Shown: piece by piece, positions 12,920 through 24,641 of the stretch
Layout: each line of letters starts with the position of its first letter
Position numbering within the stretch: the first letter of the stretch is position 1
Notes under the pieces: model-generated
Database searches by the model: none
Seen by the model: the letters and a program-made list of their open reading frames with translations, nothing else
What the model was told of the DNA's origin: nothing
Program-made: the position numbers and the translations under genes
Source: Gordionus sp. m RMFG-2023
Taxonomy: Eukaryota > Nematomorpha > Gordioida > Chordodea > Parachordodidae
DNA length: 64,000 bases
Direction of reading: 5' to 3'
NCBI RefSeq assembly: GCF_954871325.1
Contig: NC_088776.1
Span: forward strand, 44,162,569-44,226,568

Positions 12920-14640
12920 AAATGTTGTTATCGGTCAAATCATGATATTTTTAAAATATTTTTTGAGATAATGTTTTACACGTATTTATAGATATATAAA
13001 AAAAATTAAACATTTTTCAATTAATATTATTACCAAATTTGGTAGATCGAATATTTAGTAAGTGGTCGGTTTTGAGCTCGGCATTCGGTCAAATCTTAAT
13101 ATTTTCAAAAAATTATTTAGGATAATGCTTAACACGTCAATGTACACATATAAACCAAAAATGAAGAATTTCGAACGGATAACGCAAGCAATGCAGTATT
13201 TCGGTTTCAAATCTGATATCGGTCAAATCACGATATTTTTAAAATATTTTTTGTGATAATGATTTGCACGTATTTATAGATAAATTAACCAAAAATGAAC
13301 ATTTTTCAAATAATATTACTACCAAATTTGGTAGATCAAATATTTAGTAAGTGGTCGGTTTTGAGCTCGCCATTCGGTCAAATCTTAATATTTTCAAAAA
13401 ATTATTTAGGATAATGCTTAACACGTCAATGTACACATATAAACCAAAAATGAAGAATTTCCAATGGATAACGCAAGCAATGCAGTATTTCGGTTTCAAA
13501 TCGGTTATCGGTCAAATCGCGATATTCTTGAAATATTTTTTGAGATAATGATTTGCACGTATTTATAGATAAATTAACCAAAAATGAACATTTTCTAAAT
13601 AATATTACTACCAAATTTGGTAGATCGAATATTTAGTAAGTGGTCGGTTTTGAGCTCCCCATTCGGTCAAATCTTAATATTTTCAAAATATTATTTAGGA
13701 TAATGCTTAACACCTTATTGTTCACTTATAAACCAAAAATGAATAATTTTCCATGTAGAGCGCCAGCAACGCAGTATTTAGTCATTAGGCCGGTTTCGAA
13801 TCGGTTATCTGTCAAATCAAGATATATTAAAAATATATTTTGGGATAATGATTTACACATATATATAGATAAATAAACCAAAAATGATTATTTTCTAAAT
13901 AATATTAATACCAAATTTGGTCTATCGAATATTTAGTAAGTGGTCGGTTTTGAGCTCGCCATTCGGTCAAATCATAATATTTTCAAAATATTATTTAGGA
14001 TGATGCTTAACACCTTATTGTTTACTTATAAACTAAAAATGAAGAATTTTCCAAGGAGAGCGCCAGCAACGCAGTATTTCGGTTTCAAATCGGTTATCGG
14101 TCAAATCACCATATTTTTTAAATATTTTTTGGGATAATGATTTTCACGTATTTACAGATAAATTAACCAAAAATGAACGTTTTCCAAATAATATTACTAC
14201 CAAATTTGGTAGATTGAATATTAAGTACGTGGTCGGTTTTGAGCTCGCCATTCGGTCAAATCATAATATTTTCCAAAAATTAATTATATAATGATTAACA
14301 CGTTATTGTTCACGTAGAAACCAAAAATAAAGAAGTTTCCATGTATAACGCCAGCAAGCAGTATTTAGTCATTAGGCCGTTTCAAATAGGTTATCTGTCA
14401 AATCACGATATTTTTAAAATATTTTTTGGGATATTGATTTACACGTAAATATAGATAAATAAACCAAAAATTATTATTTTCCAAATAATATTAACACCAA
14501 ATTTGGTCGATCGAATATTTAGTATGTGGTCGGATTTGAGCTCGGCATTCGATCAAATCATAATATTTTCAAAATATTTTTTAGGATAATGTTTAACACC
14601 TAATTATACACGTATAAACAAAAAATGAAGAGATTTTGAT
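12920..14640 (-). repeat. Right tandem array, about six units, inverted
   Basis: The same unit as in the left array but in reverse; GAGCTC anchors near 13074, 13363, 13652, 13952, 14241 and 14538 (289-300 bp apart). Less uniform than the left array. Confidence 0.9.
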
Positions 14641-15127
14641 CAATAACGCCAGCAATATGTTCTTTACAAACTTTCTACTATTTTTCGATTTTAAACCTAC
14701 TCATTAATTAAATGTCAAAGAAACCTGTATTTTTTAAATTTTTTTAGGTTTTTCACATGTAACCCAAATACAAAAAAAGCGCTATCCAATATTTATTCTA
14801 GTTTCCTAAAAATATATTTTCATATTTATGTATTTAACGCCCTCTTATGGATATAAATTTGTTAAATTTTGTAATTGAAAAATAAAATTTAAGTTGTAAT
14901 TAGCTAGTAAATATATTTTTTTTCCAATAATATTAAGTAAAAATAGAATTTTAAATTATTTGATATTTAATATTAATTTTTTACTTAATTAAAAATTGAT
15001 TTATGTAAAATAAAAAAATGTTTTTGAAAATTCTTTTTTAAAAGATATTATATTATCAAATTATGATTGATTATGATTAATTGCTTTTTAGCAAGACAGT
15101 TTAGCAAGGCAGTATTTAGTCATACCC
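14640..15127 (-). repeat. Right terminal inverted repeat of the foldback element
   Basis: Inverted partner of 8071-8540, ending GCAGTATTTAGTCATACCC and followed by the 9-bp duplication. Confidence 0.88.
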
Positions 15128-15139
15128 ATTTTAATGTAT

Positions 15140-16700
15140 TAATATTTTTTTTAAAATTAATATAAGTCAGTTCTGCTCATCAAAATATTTGAAATTCACC
15201 TGCATATAACCTGCCCTTTGTTTTAAAAAAATTTGTCACCTCCCAACTCACATGCCCAGTGTTTAAATTTTTTAGCCAGCCCGTTGCAGTAAGCAATTGC
15301 GAATAAGGCAAAATATCAACAATATGTGGTGGAAATGAAATCATTTATTTCAAACTTATAGATAACAAAATAAAATCATATTCATAAACAAACCACATGA
15401 ATTTTTTATTTATAATTTTATACATCGTCCGTTACCTCCTAATATAAAAGATAGTGAATTATAATTATTTTAATACAAAAGTAATTTCAAGGAAATATAT
15501 AAGAATCGATCAATTTGTCATAATTATGTATTTGAATGTTGTATATTATTTGAAATATTGCCTAATTCATTTCAAAAAAAAATTATTATTTGAGCCATTT
15601 TTTATTAAAGTATTTAAAAAAAATTATAAAGGAAAATTATATTATGCAAAACTGCCATAAGGAACATTTGCCATCTCTTGACTTTCATGTTTGTTCTTGT
15701 TAAATACAGAGGCTACAGGATAAAGAGCTTTAGTTGTAGACCTAAATCCTGATCTAAAAAATTATATGAATTAATTTTTTTAATATTATCGTATAAGCAA
15801 GCATCAAAAAGGATATTTATTTTATTAATTAAATATTCACAATGTATTAAGATAATTCATCTAATTAGTTGCTTTTATGGAAAAATTTTCCATGTATGCA
15901 AATTTATTGAACAGTCTTATGGCGGTAGGGTTATTACAATCAGATTAAAATGTTAACTGTAGCCATAGACATGATTTTGCTAGGCGGGGAAGTAAGCTTT
16001 ATTAGATTTTCTCGCCATAAGTTTTATTCGAGGACTTTAGACTTACTTATACCAAGCCTTTGGCGAGGTTGTGGCAAAACCAAAATAATTTTATGTTTTC
16101 ACTTTTTCCTTATTAAAATGCCTTTTCTCAAAATTTAAAATTTTAGTCATTATTTGAGAAAATTATTAACTTTTACTTATTTTCTTTAAATGATTGTTAT
16201 TAATAACAGTATATATACAATTTTTGTGGAGAGGGGTAGGGTGGTAAGGTATAGGAGGAATTTTTGTTAGCTTTAATAACATAATTTATAACTTTTTGGG
16301 GTAAAGAGAGAAGTGAATAAGTGTATGGTGGGGATATATTTTATTAGCTAAAAATGATGTTTAAAAAAATAGGCAATACCGAAGGTCCCCCCCCCCCCCA
16401 CCCCATTTGCTACATATATGTCTAAGGCATTGAAACGCCGTAATATAAGTTGGAACCAAATAATACAAAATATTTAACGATGAAACCATCGGCTGCTGGC
16501 GCAATGTTTAAGGTGGCCAGGGTTAAACCTCTTTTTAGCCGCCATCATCAAGAGCGGCTATTACTCATTATTTTTTATATTAACTAATTAATTTATTTAA
16601 GATACGGTCAAAGTTATATAAATATATAAATTAAATTTACAATAGTAATAATATATTTTATTTATAGAAAATTCTAATTATGCATTCAAATTTAATTATC
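15140..16700. other. AT-rich stretch with hAT-type scar
   Basis: No gene seen. From about 16080 to 16430 the minus strand resembles the repeat found three times at 50210-51150 (landmarks TTAATAATTTT, CATTTTAATA, CCAAAGGC), and ends in a poly-C tract at about 16387-16400. Confidence 0.4.
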
Positions 16701-17254
16701 GATTTTATCGTTTTAAGGCTGTGTCTTAAATGTTTTGAAAAAATCCTTATAATTTATAAATTTTTGGAAATTAATAACAAAACACACTAGACAATTCAAG
16801 TTTTATAAAAATTAAAATATTCAAAATGTTTGATATCATTCAATTATTAGTTATTTATTATATAATATTTGAAGATACGACTGAACATAGAAATAGGCAT
16901 AGATATTTAGAATTCATGTATATATTATAATTAGAATATTACTAAATATATTATTCATTATAGAGTTCATGGACTTTTTAAAATATTTGATGCATCATTA
17001 TCCTTATAAAGTCCTTGAGACATTTCACATGCACGTGGAAACTTTTAATTATATTCCAACATATTTGAAGGAAATGGAGACCCCTAAAGTCATACATAAA
17101 AAACAATAATAGCATGAAGAATAGGCTTTATTAATCGATCCTTTTAAAAAGATCGATTCCCGATCACGATCTTTTGAAAAAAAGAGGATCGACGTTTTTT
17201 TAAAAAAAGGATCGCGATCACGATCCTTTTCTTATTTAAATTTCTGATCGATGC

Positions 17255-18801
17255 AAACTTAACTAATATAAAAAAAAGCGATGGGATACAACAAGGTGAC
17301 CCTCTAGGTTTTTTTTGTTCTGCCTGGGCATTAATAGTCTAATACAATACATTAATGACCAATGCAAGCTAAATCTTCATAACTGGTATATCGACGATGG
17401 TATACTAGGCGGCGCACCAACTGAAGTTATGAAGGCAATCCAAATAATACAGCGAGAAAAGTTTGGGACTTCGAGTTAATCAAGACAAAAGCGAATATTG
17501 TCCTCTTGGGATCATTGACCTTAACCACGATACTATGTTCAATCATACACCATTGAACGCTTAAACACATCTCGGATCACCAGTAGGTAAAGACGAGTCC
17601 TTTATCAAGTTCTTTGCCGATATTTTACGAGAGATATCCCTTATGCGAGATACACTATCTCGCCTCCCAGCTAACCAAGCTTTCTTTTTATTAAAGAACT
17701 ACCTTCTAATTCCAAGAATTTTATATACACTCCGATCGTCACTGATCTTTCAATATGACGTCAACCTTGCAGCACACGAACTGGAGATTAAACGCCTTAC
17801 AGAAGATATACTCAATCTTAAATTTGGGGAATTATCATGATTACAGGCTACCTTACCAACCAAATCCGGCGGCATTGGCATAAGAACACCTTCACTACTT
17901 TCCGTTAGTGCGTTCATACCCTCTCGCCTGTCCTGCGAGCCCATCATACAAACACTCACCAAACATCCTGACACCTTACTCCTACAGGCAATTGATCTAT
18001 GGAAGTCCCTCTCATTAGTCGATCCTCCATCGTTGGCACTAGAGAAGGATTGTGATAAACCTCTAGTTGGCAACTCCGTTGCATTCCTTAAATCGAGGAG
18101 CCAACCAGAAGACCCTTCTCTACTCTTCTCCATTTCCGCAGGTAGTGGATACGAATTTCTTGAGGCTTTCCCATCGCGAAACCTTGACCAGCTCCTAAGC
18201 AATGATGAACTACGTCACGCCATAGGTCTTAGACTTAATTGCGATATGGTAACGCCTTATCACTGTATCCTTTGTCAAACGTCGGTCAACTCCAAAGGCA
18301 GTCACTCTCTACACTGCAAGCGCTGTAGAGGTAGATTCATTAGGCATTCAAAATGCAATGATACCAATGCCAGGGCCTTAAAATCCGCCGACATCCCATC
18401 AACCCTAGAAACTGCTGGCCTTTACAATTCCGATGGTAACCATCCCGATGGTTCGACTATGATCCCTTAGAAGAGGGGGGAATTCCTAACCTGGGATTTC
18501 TCATGCATCGATCCTCTTGCCCCGTCCAATATAAATAGAGATGTCATACTAGATGCCGAGGGGAATAAACTAGCTAAATATTCGCCGTCTCTTCCCGCTA
18601 ATTATACATTCCTACCATTAATCGCCACGACTCTAACGTCGTTCGGCTCTCCTGCCCTGGCCTTCTTTAAAGAGCTGGGAAAACGGATCTCTGCTAGGAC
18701 CGAGGATCCCAACGAGGGATTCTACCTACGCCAAAGATTAGCCATAAACATAGTAAAATACAATTATCTCAGCTTTATTTTTTCAATATCCGAAACCCCC
18801 T
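17255..18801 (+). pseudogene. LINE (non-LTR) reverse transcriptase 3' fragment with restriction-like C-terminus
   Basis: The start reads GIQQGDPLG, then WYIDDGILGG with the YIDD catalytic pair. From 17643 one frame runs to 18801: MRDTLSRLPANQAFFLLKNY, a Cys/His cluster (CILCQTSVN, HSLHCKRCRGRFIRH), then DGNHPDGST, FLTWDFSCIDPLAPSN and YLRQRLAINIVKYN, resembling the PD..D region of restriction-like endonucleases in some LINE proteins. Two in-frame stops (17838, 18468) both sit where Trp is expected; the 5' part also has frame breaks. GC is much higher than in its surroundings. Truncated at the 5' end. Confidence 0.8.
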
Positions 18802-19261
18802 AGTTGAACACTATGCATAGGATAGATTTTAGCCATTTTGCTGCCTATTATAATGTTAATGCTAAAAGGGAACTTGAATCTTAATCAATAAAAAATAGCA
18901 AGAATTAATGACTTATAATTGTGATTTACTAATATTATTTATTTTTTTACTATTATTTTAACTTACCTTGTAATAACATATTATTATAATATATATATAT
19001 ATAGATTATATATATAATGTTCAGATAAAATCTTTAATAAATTTATTGTAATTGAATAATATAATATAAGTATAACAATTAGAATATATTTATTTATAAT
19101 TAAATTACCATTTAATAATAATATTTTTTTTAAATTATCTTCATTTAAACAACCACGATCGCTTGATGGTCAAGGTTTGTTATTTTCAATAAATGTTTTT
19201 GTTTTAATTAACATAATTATTAAAAATATTCACTGAATCATCATTAAAATAAAAAAAATTT

Positions 19262-19790
19262 TTAATGGAAAGAGCATTTTGTGACGAGTTTTTTCCCAAA
19301 AAGGTATCGATCCATGCATTCATTTGAAGGATTTGCATATGATTGACCCTGTATATTTTCTAAATGGGCAATTAACCTTTGTTTTAGCAACAAATTTTGT
19401 AGCAGATTAATAAAAGGCCAATTGAGCTTAAATTTTGGGTGAATTATTGATGTCAATATATTACTGTCTTTGAAGGAAACCTATAATTTTTATTATATGC
19501 CTATTGTTATGATCTTCACAAATATAAAAATTGTATTTTTAAAAGAATTAATTACTTCTAAATGCCTTTTTAGGTTTGAACTGCTAATCTTTGAAGAAGA
19601 TATTTTGTTTTTACATAAAGATCATTTTGCATAGATCATTGTATGGTTACTTCCACCCGTTTCACATAAAGTAAAATACTTACGTAAATTATGAAATGGT
19701 AAAAGATTCTCATTCTCACTTATATCTGCTGTCACATCAATAGAAGTAGATGTATCATCTTCTAAATCTATAATGGAGGACATTATTAAA
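19262..19790 (-). pseudogene. hAT transposase N-terminal remnant with BED finger
   Basis: Reading leftward from about 19783: MSSIIDLEDDTSTSIDVTAD, then LPFHNLRKYFTL, and after a stop SLCKNKISSSKISSSNLKRH, the second half of a BED zinc finger. Further on, LLLKQRLIAHLENIQGQS may be later hAT sequence. The C-terminal part is missing, with the LINE fragment in its place. Confidence 0.5.
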
Positions 19791-20219
19791 ACCTAGAATT
19801 TATAATATAATATAATTAATAAATAAATATAACTTGTTCTTACAAAAAATTTGGGAAATTGTTGAAATATAAAATCTGGTGGAATGGTGGTTGATAAAAT
19901 ATGATGTAGATAGATATTTTTTTTAAAATAATATTTAAATTTAATTTTCAAAATTATTATTTTATTTATTGCTTTTTAAGTAAAAAAATAATTTTTAAAA
20001 GGATCGGGATCGAATATTTAAAAAAATGATCTTGATCACGATCCACAATTTAAGGTCAGGATCTTAAATCCGAGAAAATTGACAAATTTAGGATCGAATC
20101 CAGGATCGGCGATCTTTTGATTCGATCCTTTAACAACTCTGGCTTTATATAACCTTGTGTTTGATTTTTATTTTTTAATAAATTAGTTTAATATTTTTAG
20201 ATATTTGATAACAGGAATG

Positions 20220-20520
20220 AATTATAGAAAAATAGCATTATTTGGAAAAATTGGCAAATCATCAGTAGCTACTATTGTTACATCTATATGTAGATTATTA
20301 TGGATGTCTACAACCCAAGCATCTCTCTTTACCAACAGTTGAACAAATTCTGATATATCAGCAGAATACTGCAGGAAATCTGGTCTTCCTCATATAATAT
20401 ATGCTATTGACGGAAAGCATGTGAGAACAAAACAACCTAAAAAAAGTGGATCTGTGTTTTTTAATTTTAAAAAATTTAATTCGCATGTGCTACAAGCTGT
20501 AGCTGATCACAGAGCAAGGT
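20220..20520 (+). pseudogene. HARBI1-like (DDE_Tnp_4) transposase fragment
   Basis: Translation gives IGKSSVATIVTSICRLLW, then SGLPHIIYAIDGKHVRTKQP and SGSVFFNF, SHVLQAVADHRAR. This matches the HARBI1 core, with AIDGKHV holding the first catalytic Asp. A stop and frame changes interrupt the middle, and the regions with the other catalytic residues are not visible. Too decayed to be active. Confidence 0.75.
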
Positions 20521-20879
20521 TATTATATATTTTACTAATTTTAATATATAATCTTTATTTTTACCAGATTTTTGTTGGGTAGTGCATATAATTTGTTAAA
20601 TTTAGCCTTTACAGCTAAAAATTTCTTCTTCACTTGATCATAATTCAAGTTATATGTTTGTCCAATTTCCTCCCAAATTTTCCTATTTTGAATCTCTATT
20701 TTAAGTCATTTTTACCAGAGGTTCCTGTCCTGTGCACTCTTATGCTTTCCAAAAACTATTTTCTGATACTAAAATATATTTATAATATAAATGGCAATAA
20801 TTTTTGGGCTAGTAAAAAATTTATAAACTAATAATATTTATTAAATTTTTATTCAAATTTATTAATTTTTTTTAAAAAT

Positions 20880-21780
20880 AAATTTTTATAAATACCGAAA
20901 AATGATATAGGACACCATTTTATTTTACATTAAAAATAGCTTATGTTATTTTTTTATTCAAAATTTATTTATATTTTTTAGTTATGGACTCAGCCTAATG
21001 CATAAAAATTATTTTATTCAAATTTGCCGAACATAAGGATAATTTCTTTGTTAACTCAGCTATAGAGAAAATGCTTTGCATAAGTTTTTCATTCTATTCC
21101 ATTTAAAACATCTACATCATGCGGATGAAGTTTTCTCATTAGAATTTGACATTCTTGCTCCAATTTATATATATATATATATTATAATCTGTGCTTGGAA
21201 TTGAATGATAACTTATTAGCTTTGTGCCTTCAGTCTTTACATTTACTGATTGAATACCATCGTTCTCTAGAAGTTTAAGATAATTTATAAATGAGTCGAC
21301 GTACAATTTTGTTATATGAAATAAAAAAGTAAATTAAAATACTTATTCAATATTGTCTGCATATCGCTAATAGAAAATTTTAGAGCTAGCTTTTATTTTA
21401 AACATATTTTCTTTAAGTAGAATAATTTTCGAGCTACCATTATTATTTACTAAGATATGAGGTTTTATCTCACTTAAATTCAAGGTAGTCCCTTTTTATG
21501 ATGAAAGAAATTAAATTGTTTCTTTGAATTTTGAAAGAAATATCAATATATCCTCCACTAGATTTAATGTGTGTTTCAGTTTAAGTTAATATTTTTCAAT
21601 TCTTAAAACATTATTAAAAAGATTTTTATTAGCTCCAGAAATACTTAAGGCTGTGTCCAAAATCTAAAAATATAAATTTTGAAGAAATAAATAACATAAG
21701 CTATTTTTAATGTAAAAATAAAATAGTGTCCTATTTCATTTTTCGGTATTTATAAAAAAATTTTTTTAAAAAAAATAATA
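20880..21780. repeat. Outward-facing pair of Harbinger-type ends
   Basis: A right end closes at 20995 (GGACTCAGCC, then TAA) and a left end opens at 21649 (TAA, then GGCTGTGTCC). Their subterminal 115 bp match in inverted orientation (landmark CATAAGCTATTTTTAATGTA). The order is end-gap-end, not one element. Confidence 0.55.
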
Positions 21781-22289
21781 AATTTGAATAATAGCTAGAT
21801 CAAGGTATTAAAGTTAACAAATAAAATGATGACCCTATATTTATTAATAATTAAGCTTCATTTATGTAAATTATCTATTTTTGTTATTATATTATTTATA
21901 TTACAATTTTATTATATAAAATATAATAATTTATATATATTTTTTATGGAAAAATTAACTTTCTAAATAAAAGTTATTATTGGTTTTCCAACTGTTAATA
22001 TTGATATAATTATTTACAACATTGTATTTATTAAGTATATAAATAATATTTAAATATAACCATGATCAAATAATAGATTCAAACAAAGTTTAACTGAAAG
22101 GTAATATAGAATAATAAATACAATTAAATATTTACATATCTTTTAATAATTAACTAATGATTGAATAATATCAAGCATATGAATATTTTAATATTTATAA
22201 AACTTAAATGTGTCCAAAATGTTTTGTTATTAATTTGCCAAAATTTTAAAATTTTAAGGATTTATTCAAAACATTTTGGACAGCCTAAA

Positions 22290-24380
22290 CTATAATTGAT
22301 ATATTGTGGCATCTGGTAGGGACATTAAATTTTAAGGCTATCATTTAAAGGCTATGATTGTGATTATGTGTGTTGAAATGGAATCACCAATTGGAAAAGA
22401 GTAATCATGATATAGATCGATGTTATCAAGTCAAGATCTAACATATCCGATGTAAAATCTATTGTAATTTTCTCTGACCTTCCTCACACTCAAATTTAGC
22501 CTCCTACTGATGGATATTTTAAAATAGTTACAATTTTTCTTATTCACTTGGATTTTTAAAAGGTACTTTTTTAATGCCATCACAACCGTGATGATTAGCA
22601 TGTGTTAAACAAAAAGTATAAAAAGATTAGATTTTTAATATTATAATATATAGAGAGAAAATGGAGTTATATTTAAGGATTTCTGTTCTTTTGCTATAAA
22701 ATTTCAATTTTTTTATAGATTAAAATAATTATATCATTGATTTTGAATAGCATCATAACATTTATCTATGAAATATAAAAGAAACCTGGACTACCTATTT
22801 TTTATACTATGGGGGCTATTTATGATTAAGTAAAAGTGATGCTTTTTGCTATTTTGCAACGACTCTGGGTAAGATGGAAAACCTTTATAGATAAAATAAC
22901 AAATTTAACCTATACAATTTTTTAAATTTTTTTGTCATAATTAATACAAAATCAAAAGAAATTAGAAATGTTTAATGCTCAGCCTGGTCCATGGGTCGGC
23001 TCGGGCAAATTATAAAAAAAGTTATAATGGGTTGGCCGGGCAATTTATACTCAAATATTTTTTTGACAGAGTCAATTAATCTTTAATTCTTTTTAAATTT
23101 CTAATAGGCCAGCCCGGGCATTAAAATTTTCCTATATTGATATTCAAACTTATCTTTTGATTAATAATTGAAAATAAACTACAATATGCTTATTTCTTTG
23201 TATTTTAGAGATAGCTAACTAAAATAGTAAATCCATAATTATATAATAAATTCACGAAAAATTCAACAATTTATTAATGATATCCAATTAACAGATATCA
23301 AACATGATTTATTTAAAATAAGCGCCTTAATTGATACTGGGGAAAATTAGATGTAGATATTAAAAATGAGGCCCGATAATTCATACAAAAAGATTTAACC
23401 CTCAGGGCCTTACTTAAAATTTTAACGTACCTGTCCGGATAGGGAATTTTTAAAAATTATAACGGGTCGGGCAACTTGTGCAAAAATTCTATATCGTATT
23501 AAATTTTCACTTTTCTTGGTGTTATTTCAACTTAAATACCACACTACACAATTCCAGTCGATTTTTTTAAAAATCTTCTTTACATTTTAATAAAAAAATA
23601 TTATAAAAAGGTAAAAATAATTTTTGACACTTATTTCATTCTTTTTTGTCGCTTGGGCAAAATCTCGATATAGGTCTAAACCAATGATAATATTACCCAT
23701 CTAAAACAAAATACCTCCTACCCTCATTTATTCCTATTATATTTTAATAACAATTTTGTGATACCCCTCCCCCCCCCCCCCCCCCCGGTGCAAACATGTT
23801 TGCTACTATGATTAGATAGTGAATGGGATAATAATTCATCACTGTTCCAATACTTATAAATGCGCTCCGATTATCATTTGGAATGACGTTACCCGAAACG
23901 ATTTCATCTCTAAATCGATCACTACAAATATAATCGGTAAAAATAAAAGGGTTCAGTGGCTAATTTCAGGAAGAATACTCCCCCCCCCCCCACACTTAAA
24001 ATTTTCTGTAGAAAAATTGCTCTGGAAGACATTTGCTTCTCAAATTTTCTTGTTTTATCCATTACCGTATAGCCCTAAGGATAATGAGCTAACTTAAATG
24101 TAGTAATTTTTCTAGATAAATTAAAAATTTTAAATAGTTTATTTTAAATAGTACTTTTGACTCAAGACAAAAAATACTAAATAAGAAAGTTAGTGAAAAG
24201 CGAAAAATAGTTTTTGATCGATATCTCCTGAGTGCGGAGCTTCCATTACTAAGAGAACATTTAGTATATACAATTTATAGAAATATATCTTTTGACTAAG
24301 TGTAAACAATTAGTCTTAAAAGATGAGAAAGTTGTATCATTTGCCTTTTCATATCATCTATCATGTAGCCTCGGCTCCCC
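22290..24380. other. AT-rich 3' flank of the receptor gene with GC-patterned scars
   Basis: At 22980-23130 and 23395-23480 short GC blocks (GGGTCGGCTCGGGC, GGCCAGCCCGGGC, GGGTCGGGC) alternate with A/T runs, like the MITE family at 32074 and 46239. Poly-C tracts lie at about 23766-23786 and 23979-23991. No gene seen; the 92-codon plus ORF at 23819 has no family. Confidence 0.4.
22780..22990 (+). repeat. Dispersed repeat, copy 1
   Basis: Shares AATTAAGTAAAAGT-type text, CAACGACTCTGGGTAA, GATGGAAAA and ACCTATACAA with 28000-28210 (CAACGACCCTGAGTAA, GATGGCAAA). Family unknown; the second copy lies beside GGGGAGGCCGGGGTTATATGG, which resembles a transposon end. Confidence 0.5.
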
Positions 24381-24388
24381 TATTTAAA

Positions 24389-24394
24389 TTTATT
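24389..24394 (-). promoter_or_regulatory. Candidate polyadenylation signal of the receptor gene
   Basis: AATAAA on the minus strand about 117 nt after the stop codon. In AT-rich DNA this hexamer occurs often by chance; position is the only support. Confidence 0.35.
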
Positions 24395-24510
24395 TAAAAC
24401 ATATTATGCGCAAGAGTGATATAATAAATAACAATTTTCCTAGGACAGGAGGACACAAAGCCGACTGACTCACGTCTCTATGAATACTTAATGCTTTTGG
24501 AAAAATAAAT

Positions 24511-24641
24511 TTAAGATTTTAAATTCATAAAATAGGTATACCCCTTGTCTTTCATTAGGAAATAACCTCCGAGGCATAAAAGCGTGATAAGAAAGAGAAT
24601 CGCTATGATTAAAACTATATGGGTTGAACTTTTTCTTTTGC
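24511..24641 (-). CDS. Receptor exon 18: transmembrane helix, short tail and stop
   Basis: Acceptor TTATTTATAG at 24642-24651; TAA stop at 24511-24513. It encodes KRKSST, then a helix of about 22 residues starting [17 protein letters not shown], then [13 protein letters not shown]. The tail has YTYF, which fits the Yxx-hydrophobic endocytosis pattern; there is no NPxY. Completing a type I receptor and restoring the Cys of exon 17 argue that this exon is real. It is far too short to appear as an ORF. Confidence 0.8.

Larger units (their letters stand above)
8071..15127. mobile_element. Foldback-type DNA transposon with tandem-array arms, non-autonomous
   Basis: Ends are inverted: CGGTATGACTAAATACTGC on the left, and on the right the reverse complement with one mismatch. 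ATTTTAATG flanks both sides (8062-8070 and 15128-15136), a 9-bp target duplication. The outer about 470 bp of each arm are near-identical inverted copies. Inside, the left arm has about ten head-to-tail units of 255-300 bp, mostly 286, and the right arm about six in reverse. A 1.4 kb unrelated centre lies between. No transposase found. Drosophila Foldback elements and some MULEs combine 9-bp duplications with tandem-array inverted arms; which superfamily applies here is undecided. Confidence 0.88.
17133..20141 (-). mobile_element. hAT element with nested LINE fragment
   Basis: Right end reads, reversed, CAGAGTTGTTAAAGGATCG, a common hAT terminus; subterminal GATCG motifs fill both ends (17130-17250 and 19995-20135). 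Flanks GCTTTATT (17125-17132) and GCTTTATA (20142-20149) are an 8-bp duplication with one mismatch. The left terminus itself is worn. Minus-strand BED-finger remnants lie near the right end. Confidence 0.65.
16717..22285 (+). mobile_element. PIF/Harbinger element, enlarged by nested insertions
   Basis: Left end GGCTGTGTCTTAAATG and right end, reversed, GGCTGTCCAAAATG pair over about 150 bp, and both are flanked by TAA (16714-16716 and 22286-22288), the 3-bp TWA-type target expected of PIF/Harbinger. A decayed HARBI1-like transposase lies at 20220-20520. A hAT carrying a LINE fragment is nested in its left part. Confidence 0.7.

Noticed and set aside
8871-14137. Repeated 60-78 codon ORFs in the foldback arrays, on both strands
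   Set aside because: They recur because the unit itself is repeated; both strands are open to the same degree, reading frames are lost in diverged units, and the peptides have no family. Repeat by-products rather than a repeat protein.
17755-18202. 150-codon minus-strand ORF
   Set aside because: Antisense shadow of the LINE reading frame, which has the recognisable motifs.
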